The translations under genes and the position numbers were made by a program. From NCBI GenBank assembly GCA_018711305.1, contig DVIL01000034.1:1-64000 (forward strand): a DNA stretch of 64,000 bases. Reading direction: 5' to 3'. The stretch comes from Candidatus Coprenecus stercorigallinarum (lineage in GTDB: Bacteria; Bacteroidota; Bacteroidia; Bacteroidales; UBA932). The notes under the pieces were generated by a model. It saw only the letters and a program-made list of their open reading frames with translations. It searched no databases and had not been told where the DNA came from. Below are positions 42,941-51,659 of the stretch, in pieces (within the stretch, counting starts at the first letter, position 1; each line of letters begins with the position of its first letter).

Positions 42941-44287
42941 TTAGTTTAATTGTTGTTTCTTCTTGCCGAAAAGCCGCAGCTGCACAGGGTCGTCCTTGTC
43001 CTCCACGAAGATGACCGAGATGGAGGCTATCAGCAGACAGAGCCCTGAGAATACCATGGCGTAGATAGTGTGGCCGCCGTACACATGATTGACGAGAACC
43101 CCGCCGAGAAGGCCGTTGCATACCTGCGGTATAGTGATGAAAAAGTTGAAAATCCCCATGAATACCCCCATCTTGGCGGGAGGCAGGGAACCTGCAAGGA
43201 TAGAATACGGCATTGCGAGGATGCTGCCCCAGGCTATGCCGACTCCGATCATGGAGACAATCAGCAGATTCGGATTCTTGAAAAGGAAGAAGGAGGCGAA
43301 ACCGAGAGCTCCAAGGAGGAGGGAAAGGGAATGGGTGGCCTTACGTCCTATCTTCGAGGCTATCCAGGGCAGGAGGAAGGCATAGACTGCAGCCACACCA
43401 TTATATATGCCCTGCAGTACCCCGACCCAGTCTCCGGCATTGCCGAATGCCACAGAGTTACGGTCGACTGTATTGTAGCAGTGCTCTGCCACGGCGGGAG
43501 TCATGTACACCCACATCGAGAAAAGTGCGAACCAGGAGAAGAACTGCACTACGCCTAACTGCACCATTGTCTTGGGCATACGGCCGAAATCCTTGAATAT
43601 CTCGAGGAATCCTCCGTCCTTTTCTTTCTTCTTCCCCTGCTCCGGAGGGTATTCGTTTGTGCTGATGACTGTCCAGAGGACACAGATCAACAGCACGGCC
43701 GAGCCGATGTAGAAAGCTGTCCTGACATTGGGGGCGACACCGCCATCTACGGCAGGGGTATTGGACATTCCGAACCAGTTGGTAAGTACATAAGGAAGGA
43801 CGGCTCCGACAACGGCGCCGATGCCGATAAGGGATGTCTGCATGGAAAAGCCGAGGGTCCTCTGCTCAGAAGGCAGCTTGTCGGCGACCAGGGCACGGAA
43901 AGGTTCCATTGCAACATTGATGGAGGCATCCATAATCATAAGAATACCGGCACCTATCAGCAGAGGAGACAGGAAACCGGCAAGGGATGGCGAGTTGGGC
44001 ATCAGGAAAAGCATGATGGAGGCGAGTATGGCGCCTGTGAGAAAATAAGGACGCCTCCTTCCGAGCCTGCACCATGTACGGTCGCTGTAATGTCCTATGA
44101 TGGGCTGGACAATCATGCCAGTAATGGGTGCCGCCAGCCAGAAATATGACAGATGTTCCACGTCTGCGCCGAATGACTGCAGAATCCTGCTCACATTTGC
44201 ATTCTGCAGGGCAAGGCCGAACTGAATTCCGAGAAACCCGAAACTCATGTTGAATATCTGCCAGAATGTCATTTTCCTTTTTTCCAT
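42941..44287 (-). CDS. MFS sugar permease (SLC45-like, maltose/glucoside transport)
   Basis: A 448-residue inner-membrane protein with 12 predicted helices. The motif HYSDRTWCRLGRRRPYFLTGA, with the RRRP loop, and FGFLGIQFGLALQNANVSRIL at the N-terminus are characteristic of the SLC45/sucrose-maltose symporter branch. In related Bacteroidales clusters such proteins bring disaccharides or glucose from the periplasm to the cytoplasm. Being the first gene of the Sus operon, it pairs with the cytoplasmic amylomaltase across the regulator genes. TATTTTTG (rc at 44317-44324) is the likely -7 box, about 30 nt upstream of the ATG. Confidence 0.87.
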   Translation of the reverse strand: MEKRKMTFWQIFNMSFGFLGIQFGLALQNANVSRILQSFGADVEHLSYFWLAAPITGMIVQPIIGHYSDRTWCRLGRRRPYFLTGAILASIMLFLMPNSPSLAGFLSPLLIGAGILMIMDASINVAMEPFRALVADKLPSEQRTLGFSMQTSLIGIGAVVGAVLPYVLTNWFGMSNTPAVDGGVAPNVRTAFYIGSAVLLICVLWTVISTNEYPPEQGKKKEKDGGFLEIFKDFGRMPKTMVQLGVVQFFSWFALFSMWVYMTPAVAEHCYNTVDRNSVAFGNAGDWVGVLQGIYNGVAAVYAFLLPWIASKIGRKATHSLSLLLGALGFASFFLFKNPNLLIVSMIGVGIAWGSILAMPYSILAGSLPPAKMGVFMGIFNFFITIPQVCNGLLGGVLVNHVYGGHTIYAMVFSGLCLLIASISVIFVEDKDDPVQLRLFGKKKQQLN

Positions 44288-44316
44288 ATAGGTCTTAGCA
44301 TGGTTTTAAGCGGTGA

Positions 44317-44324
44317 CAAAAATA
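44317..44324 (-). promoter_or_regulatory. -7 box of the Sus operon
   Basis: TATTTTTG on the minus strand, about 30 nt before the permease ATG. The -33 position reads GTTT, a weak match. The 149-bp divergent region 44288-44436 is AT-rich and also holds the response-regulator promoter, so one bound regulator could control both directions. Confidence 0.6.
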
Positions 44325-44419
44325 GAAAGCCGTACCTTTTTAAACATTATAGTTTTCGACGAGGTGTTAAATTTTCATGACGAATTGTAACATTATTTTA
44401 ACAAACGGGAAATAAGTCT

Positions 44420-44427
44420 TAACTTTG
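44420..44427 (+). promoter_or_regulatory. -7 box of the LytTR regulator gene
   Basis: TAACTTTG matches TAnnTTTG and ends 9 nt before the ATG at 44437. The upstream TTG-start in the ORF track lies inside this box. Confidence 0.6.
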
Positions 44428-44436
44428 CGGCCGAGT

Positions 44437-45198
44437 ATGAAAGTCCTTATCATAGAAGACGAGATACCTGCACAGCAGATTCTGATAAAGCTGATCGGAA
44501 AGTACTTCCCCGACTTTACAGTATCGGGGACGATAGACTCCGTAGAGGAAGCGGTCAAGTATTTGAAGCATCACTCTCCGGATCTCATCTTCATGGACGT
44601 GGAGCTGTCTGACGGCAAATGCTTCGAGATTTTCAGGCAGACGGAAATATCCTGTCCGGTCATCATCACCACCGCATACGCTGACTATGCCTTGGACGCC
44701 TTCAAGGCCAAGTGCATCGACTATCTGATGAAACCCATAGAGGCGGAAGCCTTCAGGGAATCCGTAGACAGATGCATGCAGTTATGCGGGGTAACTGCCG
44801 CCGCGCCTCCCCCGGCCAAACCGGTCCCGAGCGTAACATCCTATGCCAAGACTGCGTACAAACATCACTTTACCATCAAGTTAGGAAGCCAGATTCTGGT
44901 TATTGACGTCAACGACATAGCTTATTTCTATTCCACGGACAAGTCCACATGGCTTGTCACCCGCGACGGGAAACAGTATATGACCGACGAATCCCTGGTG
45001 ACTGTGGAGGGCGAAGTGGATCCCGCCAGATTCTACAAGATATCGCGCAAGTGCATAGTCGGCATCAATTCCATATACACCATCTCCAAATACTTCAACT
45101 CCAGGCTGAAAGTCACTCTGTCACCCAAGAACATCGAACCGGTAATCGTTCCACGCGACAGGGTGCAGTCCTTCATGGAGTGGCTCGAGGGGGCATAG
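44437..45198 (+). CDS. LytTR-family response regulator
   Basis: About 253 residues from ATG 44437. Residues 1-120 are a receiver domain: MKVLIIEDEIPAQQ (acid pocket Glu-Asp), DLIFMDVELSDGK (phospho-acceptor Asp), ITTAYADYALDAF and DYLMKPIEAEAF (Lys). Residues ~145-250 are a LytTR DNA-binding domain (IDVNDIAYFYSTDKSTWLVTRDGKQY and FYKISRKCIVGINSI). It faces away from the Sus operon across a 149-bp shared promoter region and converges 8 nt from its likely partner kinase gene. Since no SusR is in the window, control of starch genes by this pair is an attractive inference. LytTR/LytS pairs also control unrelated functions. Confidence 0.9.
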   Translation: MKVLIIEDEIPAQQILIKLIGKYFPDFTVSGTIDSVEEAVKYLKHHSPDLIFMDVELSDGKCFEIFRQTEISCPVIITTAYADYALDAFKAKCIDYLMKPIEAEAFRESVDRCMQLCGVTAAAPPPAKPVPSVTSYAKTAYKHHFTIKLGSQILVIDVNDIAYFYSTDKSTWLVTRDGKQYMTDESLVTVEGEVDPARFYKISRKCIVGINSIYTISKYFNSRLKVTLSPKNIEPVIVPRDRVQSFMEWLEGA

Positions 45199-45205
45199 CC
45201 GTCAA

Positions 45206-46255
45206 CTATTGTATAAGAGGTATACGCACAATGAACTCGGAATCCGTCTTCCGGGCCTCCACCCGGCGTGAAAACAGGATTTCGTACTGCCGGCTGATAT
45301 TCTGCAGTCCGGTACCGGATGGGATGCCTTCTTCGGATTTCTTCGGATTGAGATTGTTGCGGACCACGACGCACCTGTCCTCCACCGTAATGCCGATATG
45401 CAGGATGCTGGTGGAGTTCACCACATTGTGCTTGACAGCGTTCTCGACCATCATCTGGAGTGTACAGGGGACAATCATGGACTGGTAATATTTTTCGGGA
45501 ATATCAATTACGGTCACAAAACCGCAGCCGAATCTTTCCTTGAGCAGGTCACTGTACTTGCCTACAAACTCCAGTTCTTCCTCCAGCATGACGAGGGTGT
45601 GTTTCTCGAGATTCAGGAAATAGCGGTAGACTCCCGCCAGTTTCCCCGCATAATCACTGGCCCTATCTGCATCCTCATGTATCAGATACTGAAGGACATT
45701 GAGACAGTTGAAAAGAAAATGAGGATTGGTCTCGCTCTTCAGCAGCTGATACTGGTAGTTGGCCCTGGCCTGCTTTTCGGCCTCCACGGCCACTGCCCTG
45801 CGGTTCGTCCAGCGGTAATAGAAAACCAGATCCATGGTCAGGATAACCACCGCGTTGAATACGAAATTGCTCACATAGGTAAAGAGGAAAAGACGGCTGA
45901 AGAATCCTACCCCGTCCTGCACATGCGGATACTGCCACGCCCGTACCAGCACCGAGACCACAAAGGCCATCAGCAGGATCAGCACCACCTCTGCCGCAGA
46001 CCTTACAATGGTCCTGCCTCCATAGGGGAACTTACTGACCAGCAGGCGTACCAGAAAGAAATCAGCTATCACTGCCCCGATCGTCAGGGGATAGTTGGAG
46101 AGTGTCTGAAAAAGGAAGTCCCCGAAATATAGGCCGAAACTTTCATAGAACATGGGCATGACCTTTTCTATCACCACCCTCACGAAGAGGACCACTACAG
46201 TGATGATCAAGAGGTCTACTGCCGAAACCTTTCCGCTGCTATCTGCCTTTGACAT
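45206..46255 (-). CDS. LytS-type membrane sensor histidine kinase
   Basis: A 349-residue protein with about four transmembrane helices in residues 10-150, then a His_kinase (PF06580) core. NPHFLFNCLNVLQYL carries the phospho-accepting His, MMVENAVKHN is the N-box, and GTGLQNISRQYEILF the G-box. No extracellular sensory domain is visible, so sensing is probably in the membrane or through a partner. It converges on the LytTR regulator gene (8-nt gap) and overlaps the small membrane protein gene by 17 nt, so those two are co-translated. Confidence 0.9.
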   Translation of the reverse strand: MSKADSSGKVSAVDLLIITVVVLFVRVVIEKVMPMFYESFGLYFGDFLFQTLSNYPLTIGAVIADFFLVRLLVSKFPYGGRTIVRSAAEVVLILLMAFVVSVLVRAWQYPHVQDGVGFFSRLFLFTYVSNFVFNAVVILTMDLVFYYRWTNRRAVAVEAEKQARANYQYQLLKSETNPHFLFNCLNVLQYLIHEDADRASDYAGKLAGVYRYFLNLEKHTLVMLEEELEFVGKYSDLLKERFGCGFVTVIDIPEKYYQSMIVPCTLQMMVENAVKHNVVNSTSILHIGITVEDRCVVVRNNLNPKKSEEGIPSGTGLQNISRQYEILFSRRVEARKTDSEFIVRIPLIQ

Positions 46256-46634
46256 GCCAGTTCCTGCGTACTAACAGAATGATGATCTCGCCGAGCACTC
46301 CGGTAGTCACCATCGTGACTATCACATTGATCCACACACCCCACGACGGCACGGCCCTCTCGAGAAGCCCCGCACCTTCCGTCCCTATGTAGAATCCGGC
46401 GAAACAGGAAAGGAACGCCAGTCCGAGGAACACGTCGAAAGTGGCTCCATAAAACTTGATAAGGGCAAACACCATGGCTATCGTCAGGCATGTCAGGAAT
46501 ATCCCGTCCCCCACTTTTGTGTCATGCAGAACAAGACAGGTAAGGGCATGGGCAAGGACGAAAAGCAGAACTATGAAATTGGAGGTGAGAAGATCCCTCC
46601 GGGCATTGTCTGATCGTGAGAAAAACCGCTTCAT
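46239..46634 (-). CDS. Small four-helix membrane protein upstream of kinase
   Basis: A 131-residue inner-membrane protein with four hydrophobic segments (roughly 18-38, 45-65, 66-85, 98-122), a basic N-terminus (MKRFFSRSDNARRD) and a basic tail. I recognise no family with certainty; 2TM/4TM proteins are often encoded with LytS-type kinases in Bacteroidota. Its 3' end overlaps the kinase gene by 17 nt, implying a stoichiometric partner, perhaps a sensory or inhibitory subunit. Divergent to malQ with a 65-bp gap. Confidence 0.6.
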   Translation of the reverse strand: MKRFFSRSDNARRDLLTSNFIVLLFVLAHALTCLVLHDTKVGDGIFLTCLTIAMVFALIKFYGATFDVFLGLAFLSCFAGFYIGTEGAGLLERAVPSWGVWINVIVTMVTTGVLGEIIILLVRRNWHVKGR

Positions 46635-46699
46635 AGTGTCTTGAGAGATATTTCTGTAAAATTAAGGATTTTTCCATAAATTTGCAAAAAATCCAAAAG

Positions 46700-49366
46700 A
46701 TGATCATTCATTTTTCTATAAACTTCCGCACTGTCTGGGGCCAGAACCTTTATGTCACAGGTTCTCTCCCGGAGCTTGGAGGCGGGGACCCGGCACGTGC
46801 GGTGCCGATGAACTACTCACCTGACAATTACTGGAAATGCGATATCAAGATATCCGCTTTAGAAGAAAGGGTCCTGTCTTATAAATACTTCGTGAAGTCA
46901 GAAGACGGCAGTTCCTTTTACGAGGCCGGATCGGAAAGGGTACTGGGACTGAACAGCGCGTCCCGGGAGCTCTTCCTCAACGACGAGTGGCAGGGCAACT
47001 CGGAGGCGGCACCCTTCCTGACCGCCCCTTTCTCGGAGATATTCTACTCCCACGCCCATCAGGAGTCCACCCAGATCCACATACACTCCCGTGAAATAAT
47101 CATCCGCGTCACCGCACCGGCTGTCGAACCGGACTGTGTCATCTGCCTCTGCGGAAGCTCTCCCCTGCTCGGAAACTGGAATCCCGAGGAGGCCATCGAA
47201 ATGACTCCCGTACACGGTTCCCGCTGGGTAGCCCACCTGTCTGCCGCCCAAACCGGCCGCCGTCTGGAATTCAAGTTCATCAAACGCAACCGTTCCAATG
47301 GCATGACTGTCTGGGAGAACAGGTACAACCGTATCCTCGAAGTCCCCGGGGACATCACTCCGCACAGGACATGGTCGGTGGAATATTCCCAGGCCGCATT
47401 CCCGGTCGGAAGGCCCCGCTTCTCCGGCACCGCCGTGCCCGTATTCGCCCTCAGGACAGAGAACAGCTGCGGTATCGGTGACTTCACGGACCTGAAGACG
47501 TTCGGGGACTGGATCCACCTGATCGGGCAGAACGTCATTCAGATTCTGCCCGTCAACGATACCACATCCACCGGGACATGGACAGACTCCTATCCGTACG
47601 GCGGCATCACCGTGATGGCCCTGCATCCCATCTTCATCAATATCACAGCCATCGGCCCCATCAAAAACCCGGGGCAACGGTCCGCATACACCATGGAACG
47701 GCTCGCACTGGAGAAACTCCCCGCAATCGATTACGAGAAAGTCCTGGCCCTGAAAAACAAATACCTCAGAATACAGTTCAACACATACAGGGAAGACACC
47801 TTCGCGGAGCCGAAGTTCCTCTCATTCTACCGCAGCAACAAATCCTGGCTCCTGCCCTACTGCGCATTCTGCGCCCTGAGAGACAGCCACGGCACCGCCG
47901 ATTTCTCCCGATGGGGAGAAGACTCCCGCTGCACGCCGGAACTGCTCGCCCGCATCAATTCGGAAGACAGCCCGCTCTATCCTGAGATATCCTTCCATAT
48001 TTTCACCCAGTACCACCTGCACAGACAGCTGCAGAGTGCTGTGCAATATCTTCATTCTTTAGGAATCGCACTGAAAGGGGATATCCCCATCGGCATCACC
48101 CGCAACAGCGCCGACGCATGGGCCACTCCCGATCTCTTCCACATGGATTCCCAGGCCGGAGCACCGCCCGACGACTTCGCCGCAGACGGACAGAACTGGG
48201 GATTCCCCACCTACGACTGGGACCGTATGGCTGCCGACGGGTACAGCTGGTGGAAAGAACGCTTCCGCCACATGTCGGAATATTTCGATGCATACAGAAT
48301 AGACCACGTCTTAGGTTTCTTCCGGATATGGGAAATACCCCAGGACCAGACAAAGGGGCTGATGGGACATTTCTCGCCTGCCCTGCCGATGAGCTATGAG
48401 GAACTCTGCTCGTACGGGTTCAGCTTCGACTTCGCCCGCCATGCCACGCCCTATATCCGGTACTGGCAGCTGAAGGAGATGTTCGGCGGACGCACCGGCG
48501 AGGTAATGGACAAATACCTGGACAGCAATGAATACGAAGTGTTTACCCTCAAGCCGGAATTCAACACCCAAAGAAAGATAGAAGAATATTTCGGACCGGG
48601 ACAGAACGATGTGAAAGACGGGCTGCAGGCCCTTGTCAGCGAAGTGCTCTTCCTCGAAGACTGCAAACGGCCGGGCCTGTTCCATCCCAGGATATCGGCC
48701 CAGTTCACATACTCCTACCGCGATCTGCCGGAGGATCAGAAAGAAGCCTACAACCGGCTCTACGACCATTTCTTCTACAAGAGACACAACGGTTTCTGGA
48801 GGGACTCCGCCCTGCGCAAGCTGCCTGAGGTGACAGCCGCAACCAACATGCTCACCTGCGCCGAAGACCTCGGCATGATTCCCGACTGTGTCCCGGAAGT
48901 CATCAGAGACCTGAGAATCCTGTCATTGGAGATATTCCGCATGTCCAAGGACCCTAAGGAAGCCTTCGGCAACCCGGCCCGTTACCCCTACATGAGCGTA
49001 TGCACCACAGGTACCCACGATACCAGCACCCTCAGGCAGTGGTGGGAAGAGGACCGCACGGTATCCTCAGCCTTCTGGCACAACGTGCTCCACGAAGGAG
49101 GGGAACCCCCGTATTTCTGCGAGCCCTGGCTCTGCGAACGCATCATACGCATGCACACAGCATCTCCGGCAATGCTGACTATCCTGCCGCTGCAGGACTG
49201 GCTGTCCGTGGACGGACGGGTAAGGGCGCAGGACCCGGCCTCGGAACGTATCAACATACCGTCCATACCCAAGCACTACTGGAGATACCGCATGCACCTG
49301 ACTATCGAACGGCTGACAGCCGACACAGAACTCAACTCAAAACTTAAAGACCTATCAAGACGATGA
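46700..49366 (+). CDS. malQ: 4-alpha-glucanotransferase with two CBM20 domains
   Basis: About 888 residues from ATG 46700 (MIIHFSINFRT). The longer track start is a TTG within the TAAATTTG promoter box (46677-46684). Residues ~1-100 and ~125-225 are two CBM20 starch-binding modules (TVWGQNLYVTGSLPELGGGDP and DCVICLCGSSPLLGNWNPEEAIEM). The GH77 domain follows from ~255 (GTAVPVFALRTENSCGIGDF). DAYRIDHVLGFFRIW carries the nucleophile Asp, TCAEDLGMIP the acid/base Glu. No signal peptide, so cytoplasmic, as for the CBM20-GH77 (DPE2-like) type. It transfers glucan units from maltose to polyglucan and frees glucose. Its stop overlaps the next ATG (ATGA). Confidence 0.93.
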   Translation: MIIHFSINFRTVWGQNLYVTGSLPELGGGDPARAVPMNYSPDNYWKCDIKISALEERVLSYKYFVKSEDGSSFYEAGSERVLGLNSASRELFLNDEWQGNSEAAPFLTAPFSEIFYSHAHQESTQIHIHSREIIIRVTAPAVEPDCVICLCGSSPLLGNWNPEEAIEMTPVHGSRWVAHLSAAQTGRRLEFKFIKRNRSNGMTVWENRYNRILEVPGDITPHRTWSVEYSQAAFPVGRPRFSGTAVPVFALRTENSCGIGDFTDLKTFGDWIHLIGQNVIQILPVNDTTSTGTWTDSYPYGGITVMALHPIFINITAIGPIKNPGQRSAYTMERLALEKLPAIDYEKVLALKNKYLRIQFNTYREDTFAEPKFLSFYRSNKSWLLPYCAFCALRDSHGTADFSRWGEDSRCTPELLARINSEDSPLYPEISFHIFTQYHLHRQLQSAVQYLHSLGIALKGDIPIGITRNSADAWATPDLFHMDSQAGAPPDDFAADGQNWGFPTYDWDRMAADGYSWWKERFRHMSEYFDAYRIDHVLGFFRIWEIPQDQTKGLMGHFSPALPMSYEELCSYGFSFDFARHATPYIRYWQLKEMFGGRTGEVMDKYLDSNEYEVFTLKPEFNTQRKIEEYFGPGQNDVKDGLQALVSEVLFLEDCKRPGLFHPRISAQFTYSYRDLPEDQKEAYNRLYDHFFYKRHNGFWRDSALRKLPEVTAATNMLTCAEDLGMIPDCVPEVIRDLRILSLEIFRMSKDPKEAFGNPARYPYMSVCTTGTHDTSTLRQWWEEDRTVSSAFWHNVLHEGGEPPYFCEPWLCERIIRMHTASPAMLTILPLQDWLSVDGRVRAQDPASERINIPSIPKHYWRYRMHLTIERLTADTELNSKLKDLSRR

Positions 49367-50628
49367 CCTCCGACAACACAGAAGCGGGTACGCCCCGCCC
49401 CCGCAGGAAACTGCGCTTTGCTCTGCACTGGCAAATACTCACAGGAATCGCTCTCGGAGCAGTATTCGGCATATTCCTGCCCCAGTGGACCGGATACATT
49501 GAATGGATCGGCGACCTGTTTCTGAACGCCCTCAACATGATTGTCATTCCGCTGATCGCATCCTCGATCTTCATCGGAGTGGCAGGCATGGCCGGAGGCA
49601 ATCTCGGACGCGTACTCGGCAAGACACTCACCTACTATCTCTGCACCACTATCACAGCCATTGTCATCGGACTGGCTCTGGTTTCGCTGGTCAAGCCCGG
49701 CGTAGGCCGCGAAGTGGTACTCCACGGAGACGCCAGCGGAATCACCGCACAGGACGTAAACATGGTGGACCAGCTTACGGGGATAATACCATCCAACGTG
49801 TTTTCCGCCATGGCTGACGGCAACATCCTGCCTATCATATTCTTCATGATCGTACTCGGAATTTTCTCGACCAAGCTGGACAAGAAACACTACACCGTTC
49901 TCCTGGACTTCTTCACCGCCGTGTACGAGCTTATCATGAAAGTCACGATGTTCATCATCAAGCTGACCCCCATCGGAATATTCTCCGTAATGGCCTGCAT
50001 GATGGGAGCACAGGCAGGCAACCCGGAATCACTCGTGGACATTGTCAAGGGACTCGGGCTGTTCGTCCTTACCGTATGGGCCGGATGCCTGATTCACGGC
50101 GGTCTGGTTCTGCCGGGAACCGTATGGGGACTTGCAAGGGTCAATCCATACCGCCACATGCGCAAAGTCTCCACCCCGCTTCTGACGGCCTTCACCACTT
50201 GCTCGTCCAGCGCCACTCTGCCGCTTTCCATCCGCTACACCCAGGAGCAGTGCGGAGTATCCGAGCGTCTGGCAGGACTGACACTGTCACTCGGCAGCAC
50301 TGTCAACATGAACGGAACGGCCCTGTTCGAATGCGTCTCGGCCATATTCATCGCCCAGCTTTACGGTATTGAACTTACTCTCGGACAGGAGATAACCATC
50401 GTGCTGACCTCCCTGCTTGCAGCGGTAGGCTCGGCTGGCATACCGATGGCCGGGATAGTGATGATGGCAATAGTATTCAACGCTGTCGGGCTGCCTATGG
50501 AAGGAGTCGGTATAATTCTTGCAGTACAGCAGATCTGCGAGATGCCCCGCACCTGCCTCAACGTTTACGGAGACCTCTGCGGAGCGGTCATTGTAGCCCG
50601 TTCAGAAGGAGAGAAACTCACTATATGA
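49363..50628 (+). CDS. Dicarboxylate/amino acid:cation symporter (DAACS)
   Basis: A 421-residue inner-membrane protein of the glutamate transporter fold. Landmarks: FLNALNMIVIPLIASSIF, the serine-rich re-entrant loop TTCSSSATLPLSIR (HP1), and LGSTVNMNGTALFE (TM7 NMDGT-like motif), then SAGIPMAGIVMMAIVF (HP2). Family members take up glutamate, aspartate or C4-dicarboxylates with Na+ or H+. The NMNGT variant in place of NMDGT is common in bacterial members. It begins in the malQ stop (4-nt overlap) and ends in a 4-nt overlap with a lipoprotein gene, so one tightly coupled operon runs from malQ to at least 52771. Confidence 0.92.
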   Translation: MTSDNTEAGTPRPRRKLRFALHWQILTGIALGAVFGIFLPQWTGYIEWIGDLFLNALNMIVIPLIASSIFIGVAGMAGGNLGRVLGKTLTYYLCTTITAIVIGLALVSLVKPGVGREVVLHGDASGITAQDVNMVDQLTGIIPSNVFSAMADGNILPIIFFMIVLGIFSTKLDKKHYTVLLDFFTAVYELIMKVTMFIIKLTPIGIFSVMACMMGAQAGNPESLVDIVKGLGLFVLTVWAGCLIHGGLVLPGTVWGLARVNPYRHMRKVSTPLLTAFTTCSSSATLPLSIRYTQEQCGVSERLAGLTLSLGSTVNMNGTALFECVSAIFIAQLYGIELTLGQEITIVLTSLLAAVGSAGIPMAGIVMMAIVFNAVGLPMEGVGIILAVQQICEMPRTCLNVYGDLCGAVIVARSEGEKLTI

Positions 50629-51659
50629 AACGATTTGCCAAATACCCGTACATAGCGGCAGCAGCATTGGCGGCACTTGCCTCCGGCTGCAGCACTTCCC
50701 CGTCCGCATCCATCGAAGGGGAATATGAACTGAATTCCCAAAGCGTCCAGATCAACGGAGTGATAGTCAACCTCGCTGACTGGCCCGGCAGTTCGGTCAG
50801 CGTCACGTCCATGGACGAAGACCGGGTGCTCGTAAGCATCGACAGCCTTCTGCCCGGCTTCGACACCCTCTCCATAGACGCCAAGGCGGTAAAGGAAGGG
50901 AAAGACAAGTACTCCTTTTCATCCTACGACCCGTACTACCTGAAAGACAGGGAAATTCAGATATCCGGCACTGTAGACAAAGGGGAACTGTCCCTGAGTG
51001 TCACCGACATCTACCAGTCTGAAATCACAGGCAGATGGAAGCCCGCCTTCGACAGTGACGGGCTGGCCGACATGAGCATCGTGTTCTCCAGTCCGGTGCT
51101 GACTGAGATCGACATCAACGGACAGACGATCTCCATGGATGTGGCAGTGACATTGATCAATGTCCTCGCGAAATCCGCCCTCACCGGCTACCTCGGAGAC
51201 CTGCGAAGGATAGAACTGGACAACACCGGTTACGTCAACATATCATGGAACGGAGACATCTCCCCGGAACTGGAACCGGCACTGACAGGTGTCGTCCAGT
51301 ACTGGAGCGAACCGGAAGACTCCTGCTTCCATCTTTATCTGCGCAGGACCATCTGTGACGGACTGGGCCTGCCTGTATCACCTCTCGACTTGACTTTGAG
51401 ATACTTCACAGAAGAAAACGGAGACACCATCGGCATCGGGCTGGACCGGGCGACAGCTCTTCCGCTCTTACTCAGTCTGTCTGAGTCCCTCAACACCCTG
51501 ACCTATGCGGACTACACTGCGGCCGGCGCCCCTCTCGGAGACATCGGGGAAGAATCCTTCGACCGGCTGAAAGCCACAGTCGCCCTGCTGCCGGCTGCCA
51601 TGGCCATGCCTTCCACTGAGTTCCGTATCGAGTTCCACTTGTCAAGAGAAACAATATGA
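50625..51659 (+). CDS. Lipoprotein, first of a tandem pair, unknown function
   Basis: A 344-residue lipoprotein with lipobox ALASGC (Cys23). I do not recognise a domain with confidence; it resembles Bacteroidales lipoproteins carrying DUF4925-like regions. The N-terminal module GEYELNSQSVQINGVIVNLADWPGSSVSV aligns with GEYTVDNATVITMNGNQVSIPDYSGAAIRI of the next protein, and ITGRWKPAF with IPGKWTLGS, so the two are tandem paralogues. A predicted lipocalin-like or beta-sandwich surface protein. ATG overlaps the symporter stop; its own stop overlaps the next ATG. Confidence 0.7.
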   Translation: MKRFAKYPYIAAAALAALASGCSTSPSASIEGEYELNSQSVQINGVIVNLADWPGSSVSVTSMDEDRVLVSIDSLLPGFDTLSIDAKAVKEGKDKYSFSSYDPYYLKDREIQISGTVDKGELSLSVTDIYQSEITGRWKPAFDSDGLADMSIVFSSPVLTEIDINGQTISMDVAVTLINVLAKSALTGYLGDLRRIELDNTGYVNISWNGDISPELEPALTGVVQYWSEPEDSCFHLYLRRTICDGLGLPVSPLDLTLRYFTEENGDTIGIGLDRATALPLLLSLSESLNTLTYADYTAAGAPLGDIGEESFDRLKATVALLPAAMAMPSTEFRIEFHLSRETI

